The notes under the pieces are model-generated. The model worked only from the letters and a program-made list of their open reading frames with translations. It did not search any database and had not been told where the DNA came from. Made by a program: the position numbers and the translations under genes. Below are positions 10,887 through 20,862 of a DNA stretch of 64,000 bases, piece after piece (position 1 is the first letter of the stretch; each line of letters begins with the position of its first letter). Source of the DNA: Adenophora triphylla var. japonica (taxonomy: Eukaryota; Streptophyta; Magnoliopsida; Asterales; Campanulaceae); the NCBI GenBank assembly GCA_022495995.1, contig JAFEMH010002096.1:186001-250000 (forward strand), written 5' to 3'.

Positions 10887-11871
10887 TCAAAGTGCGGTTT
10901 CAAAGGTGCGATTTGAGGGAATTTCGGTTGAGGGTGCTGGATTTTGCGGTTGAGGTTCGGGTGTGGTTTGAGATGGTTCACCCGGTTCATTATGCTCAAC
11001 AAAATCATCAAGCAACATTTGGAGCCAAACGTGGCTCAAGGAGAGAATGCTCATCGAAAGTGACATGGACAGACTCAACTATTTTTAAACTAGTTTTATT
11101 GAAAACACGAAAAGCTTTTAAATGTTTAGCATACCCAACAAAAATACCTTCGTCAGCTTTAGCTACGAATTTACCTCTATTTTCTCTTCCGTTGTAGAGG
11201 ACAAAACATTTGCGGCAAAGATCTTGAAGAATGCAATGTTGGGGTTCTTCCTCGCCAAAACTCATAGGAGTCTTGTTATAGGTTTTGTTGATGAGGGAGC
11301 GGTTCTGAGTGAAGCATGCGGTATTGATTGCTTCAAATTTAAATACCGAGGTAGCTTCGCTTCGCATATCATTGTCTTTCCAAACCTCAATCAATGTCCT
11401 ATTCTTCCTTTCCACAACCCCATTTTGTTGTGGAACACCAGCTGTTGAAAAATTGTGATCAATCCCATGGTCATCACAATACCTGAGCAACACCGTTGTT
11501 CTTAAATTCTGTTCCATTATCTCGATTGAACACTAACGATGTCGTCTTCTTTTTTGAGTTTGGAGCCGTCTAAAAAGTGAGGTGAGAATCTGATAACAGT
11601 CATCTTTGGAAATCATCATCTCAACCCACGTATATCTTGAGTAATCATCCACCACCACTAAGGTATATCTATTTCCTCCAATGCTGGCAGTGGTTACGGG
11701 TCCAAACAGATCTATGTGAAGCGCTTGTAAGCATCTTGAAGTTGATGGAGCGGTCTTGCCGGGTGAAAGACGACGCGGACCGCTACTGCCGGCATGCACC
11801 GCATTTCTCCGGATGGTGGTCAGCCACTTTGGGTAAACCACGAACGAGGTTTTCCCTACCAATCTTTGCAA
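10887..11871 (-). pseudogene. Element B integrase and IN-RT linker
   Basis: In minus-strand order, LHIDLFGPV and YTLVVVDDYSRYTWV (11660-11760) give the first catalytic Asp region. GVPQQNGVVERKNRTL near 11420 gives the catalytic Glu block (normally P-QQNG-AER-NRT). AKADEGIFVGYAKHLKAFRVFNK near 11100-11160 is the conserved integrase C-terminal part. The reading breaks by frameshift between 11517 and 11533. A Ser/Pro-rich linker follows (10887-11078). The enzyme would insert the cDNA; broken here. Confidence 0.85.
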
Positions 11872-11879
11872 GATACTTG

Positions 11880-12330
11880 AAGTTCAAGTGGCTCAACCTC
11901 TTGTGCCATAGCCAACTATTTTCGCTCAAATTCTTAGCTACAAAAGTAGATTAGTAATACTACATGCAGAATATAAATCAATAATGTAAATATTACTCTT
12001 ACGAATCCCTGTGAGTAGGGTGACGCCGGAGATGCTATCTTTGATAAAGCAATTTGATGACGTGAAGTTGCAAAGCAGTCCTTTGTCGCAAAATTGAGAA
12101 ATTGAAAGGAGGTTATGCTTGAGTCCTTCAACAAGAGAAACCTTCTCAATGGTTAGGTTTCCTCTCCTTATAATACCATATCCAATGGTCTTGCCTTTGT
12201 TGTTGTCACCAAAGGTTACAGACGGACCACTTGCTTCAACGACATCTTCAAGCAATGATCTATCTCCAAGTCATGTATGTCTTGAGCAGCCACCGTCAAG
12301 ATACCATTCATTTTCCTTGGAGTGACCAAG
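11880..12330 (-). pseudogene. Element B protease and GAG-pre-integrase segment, catalytic DSG altered to DGG
   Basis: Near 12285-12300 the minus strand reads WYLDGGCSRHT followed by a stop. The equivalent place in copia Pol, and in C1 of this window, is WYLDSGCSRHM, so the Asp-Ser-Gly catalytic triplet has become Asp-Gly-Gly and the chain is then terminated. Downstream, GPSVTFGDNNKGKT and EGLKHNLLSISQFCDKG mark the protease C-terminal half. WLWHKRLSHLN-type sequence starts the pre-integrase zinc-binding region near 11900. Polyprotein processing would fail in this copy. Confidence 0.8.
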
Positions 12331-12496
12331 CCATGAAGCAGGACCCGAAATGTAAACATTAAGAACGAGGTCCCCATTTATTCCTTGGGTCCTGAAGTTA
12401 GCAACCCTTTACGACCCACACCTGTTTGACGTAAGAAGATTTACTCTTCCCGGCATTGGATGTGAACCGCAAAAGGCATTCTCGCAGCCTTGTGAC

Positions 12497-14732
12497 CTAA
12501 ACCATCACACACACGTAACATTTATAAAAGCTACAAGCTTCATGAGGTTTTACTAACTCCTTACTCTTCTTAGGAGTTGCATGCGGTTTGGGAGGAGCGG
12601 TTGTAGCTGGGACAAAAGGAACAGGCTTTAGTTTGATCACGTATTTTCTAGGAACGCTATTCCTGCTTTTGAAGGCAGGAGGAGCGGTCGAAGAAGAGGC
12701 GCGGTCAGACCTGGAATTGCCAGAACCGCCTTTTCCACCAAAAGCGGTTGGAGCAGTGGATTCGACCAATTCCATAAGCCATTTCCTCTCGAAGCTACAC
12801 TCTCGTAATCCTTTGGCTTCATCTCGAGAGTTCTTTCCATATTGCTTTCCCTTTGGGTAGACATAATTAATTTGTCGTCCTTCACCCTTGCCTTTAGCAA
12901 GCTTCCCCTTAGGAATTTCTTTAGTTAGTTCCAAAATTTCCTCATCCTTTTCACTCGAGGATGCACACTTCTCCTCTTCCTCAGATCCAAAACCTAGGCC
13001 TTCCTTAATTCCAGGAGGAACTTGGGAGTCCATTATTTTATCCTTGGTGGATTGAGACTTGAGCCACTAATCAATAATCTTTTGGAGATCGTTGATTTGG
13101 GTTACCAAGTCATCATTCCCGAGTTGAAGTGCAGCAACCTTAGTTTCAAGGATGCGGTTCTGATCAGCAAGAGGAGTCATACTTCTGATTTGGTCCTTAA
13201 GATTTGAAATTTCGGACTTCATCACAGTTTTCTCCGTCTTGTACAGATTAAGTTCATCATGAGCTAAGCTTAAGGCTTTCTTAAGATTAGAGAATTGATG
13301 GATCACCGTTTCAGCTTCCTTGAACATCCTTTCATGTTCCATGGGAGAAACCTCTTCCACCACCTTTTACAAAATTTTCTTCTTTGGAATTGTTTTTGAA
13401 GGTGGAGCATTTGTAGGAGGAAAAATGAGACGTGAATACGAGCAATTTCCTATCTTAATGCTAGGAGTAAGTTTGATATTTTCATCCAACGTAAAATTTG
13501 GAAGTTTTGTAGAAACCTCTTTTTCTTCCATATCTTGCGACTCGATTGACTCAGAATCTGACTCATCGGAAGCGTTTGCAATTAAGCAGAGATTAACCTC
13601 TTCGGTTTCATCATCACTTCCATCATCAAAATCTGTTTCAATCCAAGTAGCCAATTCCTTGGAATTCTCTTCCTCCTCAGCAACCATTCCCTTGCGACGA
13701 GAAAATTTTGCAGGAGAGGTTTTCTTTTTCATGTATTCATATTTAGGTTGTGGACATTCAGATGCAAAGTGACCAGGTTTTCTACAATTGTAGCAAACTG
13801 GATCACTCTTTCCCTTTGTATCTCCAGCCTTAGAAAACGTTGCAGGAGGTTTGCCTTTTGAAAATGATTTTGTGAAAGGTTTTGAGGATTTTCTAAATTT
13901 TTGGAATCTTTTCACAAACTTGGCAAAATCATCATCATCCATCTCGATGAGTGATGAGGTTGATATGGAAGGATCTGTAGTTTGATTGAATGTAGATGGT
14001 TTCTCCTCATGTTCCACGACGGACATGGATAGCGATTTGGTTTTCCCTTCAATCTCTTCAATATGATTTAATTTTAATTCATAGACTCTAAGATTGGCGT
14101 ACAAGTTACTTAATGACCAAGTACCCAAAAACTTTGGAGTCTTCTAAAGAGGTAGCCTTATTCACCCATTTAGAACCTAAAGCTGATAGAAAAGTCATAT
14201 TGATTTCCTTATCGATTAAAGTTTTGCCAAGAGATCTACAAGCATTAACTACCTCAACATATCGGTCGTTGGTTTGACGCAAGGTTTCGTTGGATTTTCT
14301 GTTGAAGTTGTTGTATGATCTTTCAACAGCATATAATTTGCTTTCCTTGCATTCGTCATCACCTTGGAGGCAGCTCGCAATGGCATCCCACATCTGCTTT
14401 GCAGTTTTGAGGTACATCACTTTCTGTAGAGTTGATATGGGGAGGGTTCCAGAAATGATGTGCCTAGCCTTGCTGTCCAAGGCAACCAATCTCTTCTCTT
14501 CATCCGACCACTCATCTTTTGGCTTTTTGACTTCTGGAGTTTCAGAATTGGTGGTTGCATCAGTGTTAGCCTTCATTGGAATTAGAGGGCCATTGATCAC
14601 GCACTCCACCAGCATTTCATCTATAGTTTCCAAATGAATAAGCATTCGGCACTTCCAGATGTCAAAGTGGTCTTCGTCCAAGATTGGAATGTGTGAATAG
14701 TTTACAGTAGTCATTGTATTTGTATTTGCCAT
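12497..14732 (-). pseudogene. Element B gag (frameshifted)
   Basis: An ATG at 14732 opens a 208-codon capsid-like domain (ILDEDHFDIWKCRM, AKQMWDAI, RYNNF-like and NDRYVEVVNACRSLGK motifs) of the copia Gag UBN2 type. A frame change near 14110 leads into a 253-codon stretch with the CCHC knuckle CYNCRKPGHFASEC (near 13760-13800) and an acidic region. Then come a 98-codon coiled coil (13363-13067) and a Lys/Ser-rich tail (13033-12497) with a Cys-rich end. It would form the cytoplasmic particle and bind RNA. At least three disruptions split it. The long coiled-coil tail between the knuckle and protease is typical of Sirevirus Gag. Confidence 0.85.
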
Positions 14733-14788
14733 ATCGAATCAGCACACAAGCTGTTAAGCTTGAAAAACAGTGGTTTTAAAATGTGTTA

Positions 14789-14800
14789 GCTTTGATACCA
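14789..14800 (-). promoter_or_regulatory. Element B primer binding site
   Basis: The minus strand reads TGGTATCAAAGC, 2 bp inside the right LTR. It is an initiator tRNA-Met type PBS with A in place of the usual G at position 9. It identifies the right LTR as the 5' LTR of element B. Confidence 0.88.
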
Positions 14801-14802
14801 CT

Positions 14803-16301
14803 TGTTGGTCCCAAAGGTGGCAACAAGGGTGAAAATACAGCTAGAGGGGGGGTGAATAGCTGTTACAAATTTTTCGCCCTCTTTTAAAAACTAAACCTCT
14901 TGCTTACAAAATCCTCTTGCAGTTGATAATAGACTGCAAGTAATGATGTAAAATGCACAGCGGAATAATAGAGTGTAAAGCGGTTTGCAGAGGCGGTTTG
15001 TAAAACGCGGTTTTGATTTGCGGTTTTGGTAAGAGCAGTTTTACAAACACGTGTATTTTTGACAATGTTAACTCCAAACACTATTTCACAATAATGGATA
15101 ACTAAAATAAGATCAAACAGAGATAGAGATAAATAATTAGTAATCACAGGAAATATAAATGCAGAAATATAAGAACACGTGATTTGGAGTGGTTCAATCG
15201 ATAAACGATCTACGTCCACTACCAAGATGGTTAGTCTTGGATTTTCAAGAGTGATTTTACTATGAGTTTGAGAGATTACAAGATACAAAGATCGTTACTC
15301 AAATATAAAATCTATTCTATGAAGATCAAATCCTAAGACTATAACCAGTGTATCTCAAATGAATAAACTATGTGTTTAAACAAGTGAGGTGTGTGTGTGA
15401 GAACAAGATCAAGGCTCTTTAAATCTGTGAGATGTAGAGCTCAATGATTCTTGAATGTGTTAAGGCTTGATTTCTGGGCTGGGGAATATTTCTTGAAGGT
15501 TGAAGATGAAGATTCAAAGGACTAAGAATTTCTGGGCAGAGCTTCAGCTTCAATGAACACAGCACTTTCTCTAATTTTTCAAGCAATCTTCAAATGGTGA
15601 AGATTAGGGGTATTTATACCCAAGCATCAAGAAACTAGCCGTTGGATACAGCTGTGTAAGGACAGTACTTGATGCAATCCTATTGGTCCACAATATCCAC
15701 TTTTGTCCTTTGGTACAGCTGCTGCAGATAAAGCTGATCAGGCTCCAGCTGCAAGCAATGAGGTTAGGACACCTGTCACCTTTTCAAGATCCTTGCAGAT
15801 CTTCTCTGACATTGAATCACGTGACAAGATTTAGTGGTTGACTTTTGATATTGCTGACGTGGATTCCAACGGATAAAAAGTGGTTCACTTCAAGTCTTCA
15901 ATCATTGGATGCGGTTGGTGAGGAGCGGTTAGGATCATGCGGTTTGCTACACTAGGAGGTTGCACAGATGCGGTTGCACATGAAATGCACAGGTGCGGTT
16001 CAAGAGCGGTTACACTGCAGTTTGTTCAAGAAACAGATTCAAAGGAGAAATACACATGCGGTTACATGTGCGGTTCATAGGGGCGATTTTGAACACTGCT
16101 GGAACTGCAACTCTCCAATCCAATGAGTTTTGTGCCAGTCTTCAAGCCTAAATTTAACCTATTCTATAAAATGGACTTAGCTAAAAAATTGAAGTCTAAG
16201 CTTCATTACATAGGGTCCTAAAGTCCTTAAAGTAGACAGGAGGTTATGGTATCAATCAAATCTAATACAAAATAGGAGGGTTAAAACATGCATACCCAAC
16301 A
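14803..16301 (-). repeat. Element B 5' LTR (right copy)
   Basis: This 1,499-bp copy pairs with 2357-3862 and carries the same palindromic TATA box (rc of 15608-15621). About ten substitutions separate the pair; one of them destroys a GCGGTT site (gcgatttt near 16084, gcggtttt in the other LTR). Confidence 0.93.
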
Positions 16302-16306
16302 GATAG

Positions 16307-17044
16307 GAAGATCGAAACTCTGGAGATTCAAATCCTGGAGATTTTAATTATTTGGGGATTGATACCGTTAAGTTTAAAGAGGGGTTTGTTATCGAATCTT
16401 CAAGTCATGAAAAACTTGTTGATTGGTCACAACCACCTATGTATGATGAGTGCAATTGTGATATGTCGAAACCAGATTATACCATTTGTGCGGAAATTGA
16501 ATATTCTGAACCTATTGTTACTGTTCCTGAATATCAATCGCCCGTCCAAAGTGGTGTTCTTCCAGTTGAAGCTGCAAGTGATATTGTTGACAACCAGTTG
16601 AGGTGCGAGTTTGCAATTAAACAGCCTTATAAAGACCCCTTTGATATTGATTGTGCAAATCTTTCGGCTCCTTGGTTCGTCAAGAGATTGATCATTGATT
16701 ACTTCGTCTCAACACAGTGGAGCGATTATATGGATGTAGTCACGAAGGCATTAAAGTTTAAAGTTCGTCAAGGGTACAGAATTCCTTTTGCAGATGGAGT
16801 GCGAATCTTTCGGGTTATAGTGGTGTTCCTATCGAGGGTATTGACTCGAGGACGAGTCTTTTCTAAGGAGGGGAGGATGATACAGTATGAGGTGGGCAGC
16901 AAGCAGCAAACAACGAAACAGAGAGATCTTCTGAGCTTGAGGCGGGCGCCTCAAGCAAGCCCAGGCGGGCGCATGGGTGGCAGACGGGGGACATCAGCAA
17001 TGCGGCCTGGAAGGATTCTGCCGTGGGTGTGGTTTGGGCTTTAA
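16307..17044 (+). CDS. Element A ORF of unknown function, running into its 3' LTR
   Basis: A single open frame of about 245 codons starts at the edge of element B, with no clear ATG, and ends at a stop at 17042 inside the 3' LTR. Its first part is acidic (LVDWSQPPMYDECNCD, DYTICAEIEYSEPIV) and is followed by a more basic part (YMDVVTKALKFKVRQGYR). The last 55 or so codons are LTR sequence. No protease, RT or integrase motif is present and I do not recognise the family. Before B inserted it may have continued from the gag-like start at 2047, but the frames are not clearly continuous. Confidence 0.4.
   Translation, partial: EDRNSGDSNPGDFNYLGIDTVKFKEGFVIESSSHEKLVDWSQPPMYDECNCDMSKPDYTICAEIEYSEPIVTVPEYQSPVQSGVLPVEAASDIVDNQLRCEFAIKQPYKDPFDIDCANLSAPWFVKRLIIDYFVSTQWSDYMDVVTKALKFKVRQGYRIPFADGVRIFRVIVVFLSRVLTRGRVFSKEGRMIQYEVGSKQQTTKQRDLLSLRRAPQASPGGRMGGRRGTSAMRPGRILPWVWFGL
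16865..16877 (+). promoter_or_regulatory. Element A polypurine tract
   Basis: AAGGAGGGGAGGA directly precedes the 3' LTR start TGATACAG, the expected plus-strand primer site. Confidence 0.85.
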
Positions 17045-17296
17045 GTGTTTTAATAAGTTTTAATGTTTTATTTTAATATTAAGTTAGGTTATTTTAGTCT
17101 TTTGTCATTCTAATGCATTCTAGGGTTTGGTAGGGTTCTAGAGTATTCTTAGGATTAGTATTTAAAGAGTGTTAGGGTTCTTGTATTCGGTAGACTTTGA
17201 TTTTATGAAATAGAAAAAGAAAAGCTTTGGCTTTCGAAATTGTTTCTTGTCAATATCGTTCAGCCGTTCTATTCTCTTAGCCTTCGTTTGCTATCA
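16878..17296 (+). repeat. Element A 3' LTR
   Basis: This 419-bp LTR is nearly identical to 1585-2016 and is followed by the TCCTT target duplication at 17297-17301. Confidence 0.93.
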
Positions 17297-18338
17297 TCCT
17301 TCCTCCAATCGCACCTCCCTTCCAACCCTAACCCTAATTAAAACCTTAATACCACCACCAATTAGACGGCCATCTGGACTAGCCAAAGAAACACTTAACG
17401 AACCATTCCTTACATAAATGCACTTCTTTTTCTTGAAGTGTATATGACCGATTTTTCATTTTTATTTTTTATATGACCCATTTAAAACAATGCTGTTGAT
17501 GTCTCTTTACCCGTTGTCAAAAAACTTTGCCAAAGCAGAGCAGCCGTCAACCAGAGACGAGGAGTTAATTAAGTAGCCGTACAATCCTACAGGGAATTTC
17601 AAGCAATTCAATGCCGAAACAATTGATCAATCGTGGAGACCGAGGATTTTTACGATGCCACTAATCTGGTGCTGGACGCAATTAATGTCGGTGGCGAGCA
17701 GACAGGAGGACAGTCGGATATATGCTATAACTGCAAAAACAAGTCCCGTCCGTCTATAGACTTGATCATGTATCGGACTGTCGAACATACGTTATTTAGG
17801 TCTTCAGCAGCAAATCAGGTGGAGTTATAGATGGCTTGTCTGTCATCACGACTTCAAGCTCCCGCTTTATTCTCTTGAAGATACTTGCGAGAGATTTCTA
17901 TGTTATCATGTGGTAGCAGAGTATGAAGTGTACTAGATTTGTGATTCAGATCCAACCTTGTGTAATAACAAAGTCAACCCTTGTGATTCAGATCATGGAC
18001 CAATTTTTTGGCAAACCAATGAATAGAACATTCAGATGTACAAGCTCATTTGCTTTTATGGCATGTGACTCATTTATAAAATATAGCAATGTAGTTTTTA
18101 TGTTGTGTTTGAATGAAATTGAAATCATGTGTTTGCTTTTGTGATTATCATTGTTACTTGAAATTGTATATGCAGTAAAACCTCTATAAATTAATAACCT
18201 TGGGACCATGAAATTTTATTAATTTAGAGAGATATTAATATATCGATAAATTAATATTTTATTAATTAAAAGAGAGAATTTTTAAATTTAACAAATTTAG
18301 TGTATATATATTAAAAATAAATAAATTTATATATAATT
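17297..18338. other. Host flank downstream of element A, including an AT-rich repeat end
   Basis: The first 120 bases continue the open frame interrupted at 1584 (stop near 17415). A separate open stretch (17633-17830, DATNLVLDAINVGG) has no recognisable family and no ATG. From about 18175 the sequence becomes AT-rich, with repeated ctataaattaata and gataaattaatattttatt. This looks like the end of a degenerate DNA-transposon-type repeat, cut by the LTR that begins at 18339. Confidence 0.35.
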
Positions 18339-19806
18339 TGAAAGGCCCTTTATTGATATGCAGATGATCAGACAGCTATGGTTTGGCTTAGCTGTCAGAT
18401 GATAGTTGAATTGTGCAGCGGAATAAGAGAGGCTTGAAATAATGATAGGACAAGGAACACAAAGAAATAATGCAAGTGTGTGAATGTGATTGCAAAAATG
18501 TAATAACACAGAGAATTTAAAGTGGTTCAGAGTTCACTCCTCCTACATCCACCCTCACTGTCAATCTTGACAAGTGAGATCAATTTTATTATAATCTTTA
18601 ATCAACAAAAATTACAAATGATTGATTTAGGCAAGTTCCTTGAACTTCCTCTTCCTAATTAGTACAGTCAACTAGGGATACACTTAAAGTACAGTCTTAA
18701 GTGTTTTTACAACTTGAAGTACAGTCTCAAGATTTTACAAACCAACTAATACACTCAAAGTACAGTCTTGAGTGATTACAAACTAATTCTACACCTAAAG
18801 TACAGTCTTAGGATTTTGGGATTTGTGAATTAACACACTAGGGTTGTTTGTTGTTGAAGCAGAGGTTTAGGGGTGAAGGTTTTGGTTTGAGACAGGGTTT
18901 GAAGGGTAGGGATTGGTGAGAGTGTGTGGATTACAGGAGGTGTGTGTGGGTGTAAAGGAAAGGCTTTGGAATGAAAAAGAGTATTTTTCAAGGGGGTGTT
19001 TGAATAGAGGAGAGAACTCCTCTATTTATAGCCTTCAATGTAGCCGTTGGAATATGACAGTTGCAGCTACATTAATGAGTCTTTGACTGGTCTTTGTCCC
19101 ACTTGTCCACTTGCAGACCTTCATGAGTTGGCATGAGCTGGGAGCTTCCAGAAGGTCTTCAATGGTCACTTTGATAGCTGTGAAGATACATGATCCATCT
19201 TTGGTTGAGATTGTGGCAGCAGAGTATGAGACACAGAGATGGCTGTCTGAGGACTGAAGTCATAGCTGTTGGATCATAGCAAGGCTTAGCTATCAGAGAA
19301 GATCTCTAATAAGGGCTGAGATGCACTTGATGATCTTGATGACTTAGAGAGTGAATATGATTCATGTTTTTGATTGATTGTAATCATTGTATATGACAGA
19401 ATCATAACTATCAAACTCATAGCTGTCAGATACACTGAGGAATGAAAATGAAGTTTGATTTGGTCAGTCATGAACATAGCTGTCAGAGTAAAGGATCATG
19501 ACTGACAGTCTTCCTCTTTTGATATAAACCCTGTTCTATATATATATTCCTTTATCAAAACCAACTAACTAAGACAATGATCAAAGTTAGGTCCTAACAA
19601 TTTCCCCCTTTTTGGTAAAGGAAGATCTATTTTAGAACATGTTTTCACATTTGATAAGAGAAATAATAATAGAAGAAATAATACAAGGATTCATAGCAAG
19701 CACAAGCAACCAGAATGAGATTGAAATACATGAATTTAATCTCAAGATGAAAAGGTTCACAGATTACAGTCATAAAAACTGAGCCAATCAAAACATATTG
19801 TTTTAA
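18339..19806 (-). mobile_element. Element E: 3' end of a diverged family-C copia element
   Basis: 18339-19599 is an LTR of about 1.26 kb in reverse orientation (TGAAAGG...GTCCTAACA on the + strand). Its ends and several inner blocks, for example the (a/t)gcagcggaataa and ccaccctcactgtcaatcttgacaag phrases, match the family-C LTR. The rest is diverged. A TATA box GCTATAAATAG (rc of 19022-19032) is present. Inside it, rc of 19600-19616 is the PPT (AAAAAGGGGGAAAT), so this is the 3' LTR of a minus-strand element. About 190 bp of 3' noncoding sequence follow before the sequence switches to plus-strand RT near 19806. The rest of E is missing. Confidence 0.75.
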
Positions 19807-20614
19807 CAAATGAAGGAAGGGATCTTCATTAACCACAAGGGATATGATTAACAAGTTTGACATGCAAACTGCTTCCCCAGCTAGAACCCCTTTGTCAACC
19901 ACAACCAAACTCCATGCTGATTCTGATGGCTAGAGTGTGAATCCAACCCTTTATAGAAGTTACATTGGATCACTCCTATATGTGACAGCTTCAAGACCTG
20001 ATATCATGTTTAGTGTTTGCCTTTGTACAAGATTTCAAGCAAATCCCAAAGAATCTCATCTCTCTGCTGTCAAGAGAATTTTGAGATATCTCAAAGGAAC
20101 ACCTGATTATGGTTTGTGGTATCCCACTGAATCCCCATTCTCTCTAATTGGATTCACTGACTCAGACTATGCTGGATGCAATCTAGATAGAAAATCCACA
20201 AGTGGTGGATGCCAGTTTATTGGATCAAGAATCATCTCATGGTCAAGCAAAAAGCAAACCTCAGTAGCTACCTCAACAGTTGAGGCTGAGTATATTGCTG
20301 CAGGCTTATGCTGCTCTCAAATTCTCTATCTTAAAAGTCAACTTCAAGACTTTGGGATGGATTTGTCAAATATTCCCATCTTTTGTGACAATTCTAGCAC
20401 TATTTCCATGACAGAAAATCCAGTTCAACATTACAAGACCAAGCACATTGAAGTTAGGCATCACTTCATCAGAGACCATGTAGAAAAGGGAAATATTAAC
20501 TTGGCAAAAGTTTGCACTGAAGATAATGTCTCTGACATCCTAAAAAAAGCCATGGATGAAAACAAATTTGAAATGCTAAGAGCAATGTTAGGAATGATTA
20601 ACTTGCCAAAATAA
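19807..20614 (+). pseudogene. C0 RT C-terminus and RNase H
   Basis: The first part reads KEGIFINHKG and then, after a one-base shift, DMINKFDMQTASPARTPLST and TTKLHADSDG, the end of copia RT. A stop at about 19931 separates it from NPTLYRSYIGSLLYVTASRP. RNase H follows intact to 20614: FTDSDYAGC (first Asp), DRKSTSGGCQF, VEAEYIAAGLC (Glu), FCDNSSTISMTENP (Asp) and KTKHIEVRHHFIRDH. The family-C terminal motif MLRAMLGMINLPK ends the protein. It is broken at its N-terminal side but RNase H itself reads through. Sequence type is Sirevirus-like. Confidence 0.82.
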
Positions 20615-20862
20615 AATATCCTTCATTGATAACAAGGAAAAATAGTACCTATGGTTGCTGTCAACATTGAGGAATCTGACAGCTAACCATTATCCTATCC
20701 TAAACCCTTCTTAAAACTTCAAACCAAAACACACTCCTACCATACATCCAATCTTCAAAACACAAAACATGAAACACAATCACAAATTCCCTTATCAAAA
20801 GCTTCACTATCCTCCTTCTCATCACAGTTTGCCCTCCTGAATGCTTTGACAGCTAAGGATTG

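Larger units (their letters stand above)
2357..16301 (-). mobile_element. Element B: Sirevirus-like Ty1/copia retrotransposon nested in element A
   Basis: The LTRs (2357-3862 and 14803-16301) are about 1.5 kb, start TGTTGGTCCC and end ACCCAACA on the + strand, and are flanked by a perfect TSD GATAG (2352-2356, 16302-16306). All retroelement coding is on the minus strand in copia order: gag (CCHC knuckle), protease, integrase, RT with YVDD, RNase H, then an accessory gene before the PPT. Long LTRs, the RT sequence type and an extra post-pol ORF region with proline-rich and coiled-coil parts match the Sirevirus (SIRE/Maximus) branch. Frameshifts, stops and a protease DSG-to-DGG change make this copy defective. 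By eye the LTRs differ at about 11 of 1,500 sites. The interior and LTRs are saturated with GCGGTT (see the repeat entry). Confidence 0.93.
2357..16301. repeat. Dispersed GCGGTT word (AACCGC in element sense), element B only
   Basis: By hand count GCGGTT occurs about 68 times on the + strand of this 13.9-kb element, against about 3 for its complement; chance predicts about 3.4 per strand. Examples are four copies in 2539-2590, nine in 3469-3650, pairs at 5549-5575 and 6663-6680, and clusters at 7661-7690, 7894-7990 and 9023-9080. Each LTR holds 12-13. About 30 lie in the accessory gene region 4170-8000, while RT and integrase hold few. One-base variants (gcggtc, gcgatt) are also frequent. Sites fall in both coding and noncoding DNA, almost always in one orientation. 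Confidence 0.85.
1585..17296 (+). mobile_element. Element A: small non-autonomous LTR retrotransposon, split by element B
   Basis: Two near-identical LTRs (1585-2016 and 16878-17296) start TGATACAG and end CTATCA. They are flanked by a perfect 5-bp target duplication TCCTT (1580-1584 and 17297-17301). An initiator tRNA-Met-type PBS (TGGTATCAGAG, 2019-2029) follows the 5' LTR, and a purine tract (AAGGAGGGGAGGA, 16865-16877) precedes the 3' LTR. Without element B the internal region is only about 0.9 kb and lacks protease, RT and integrase, so the element must be mobilised in trans. The LTRs differ by a 13-bp indel and about two substitutions, which indicates a recent insertion. The superfamily is uncertain; the RGG-type gag start resembles gypsy-like elements. 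Confidence 0.92.
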
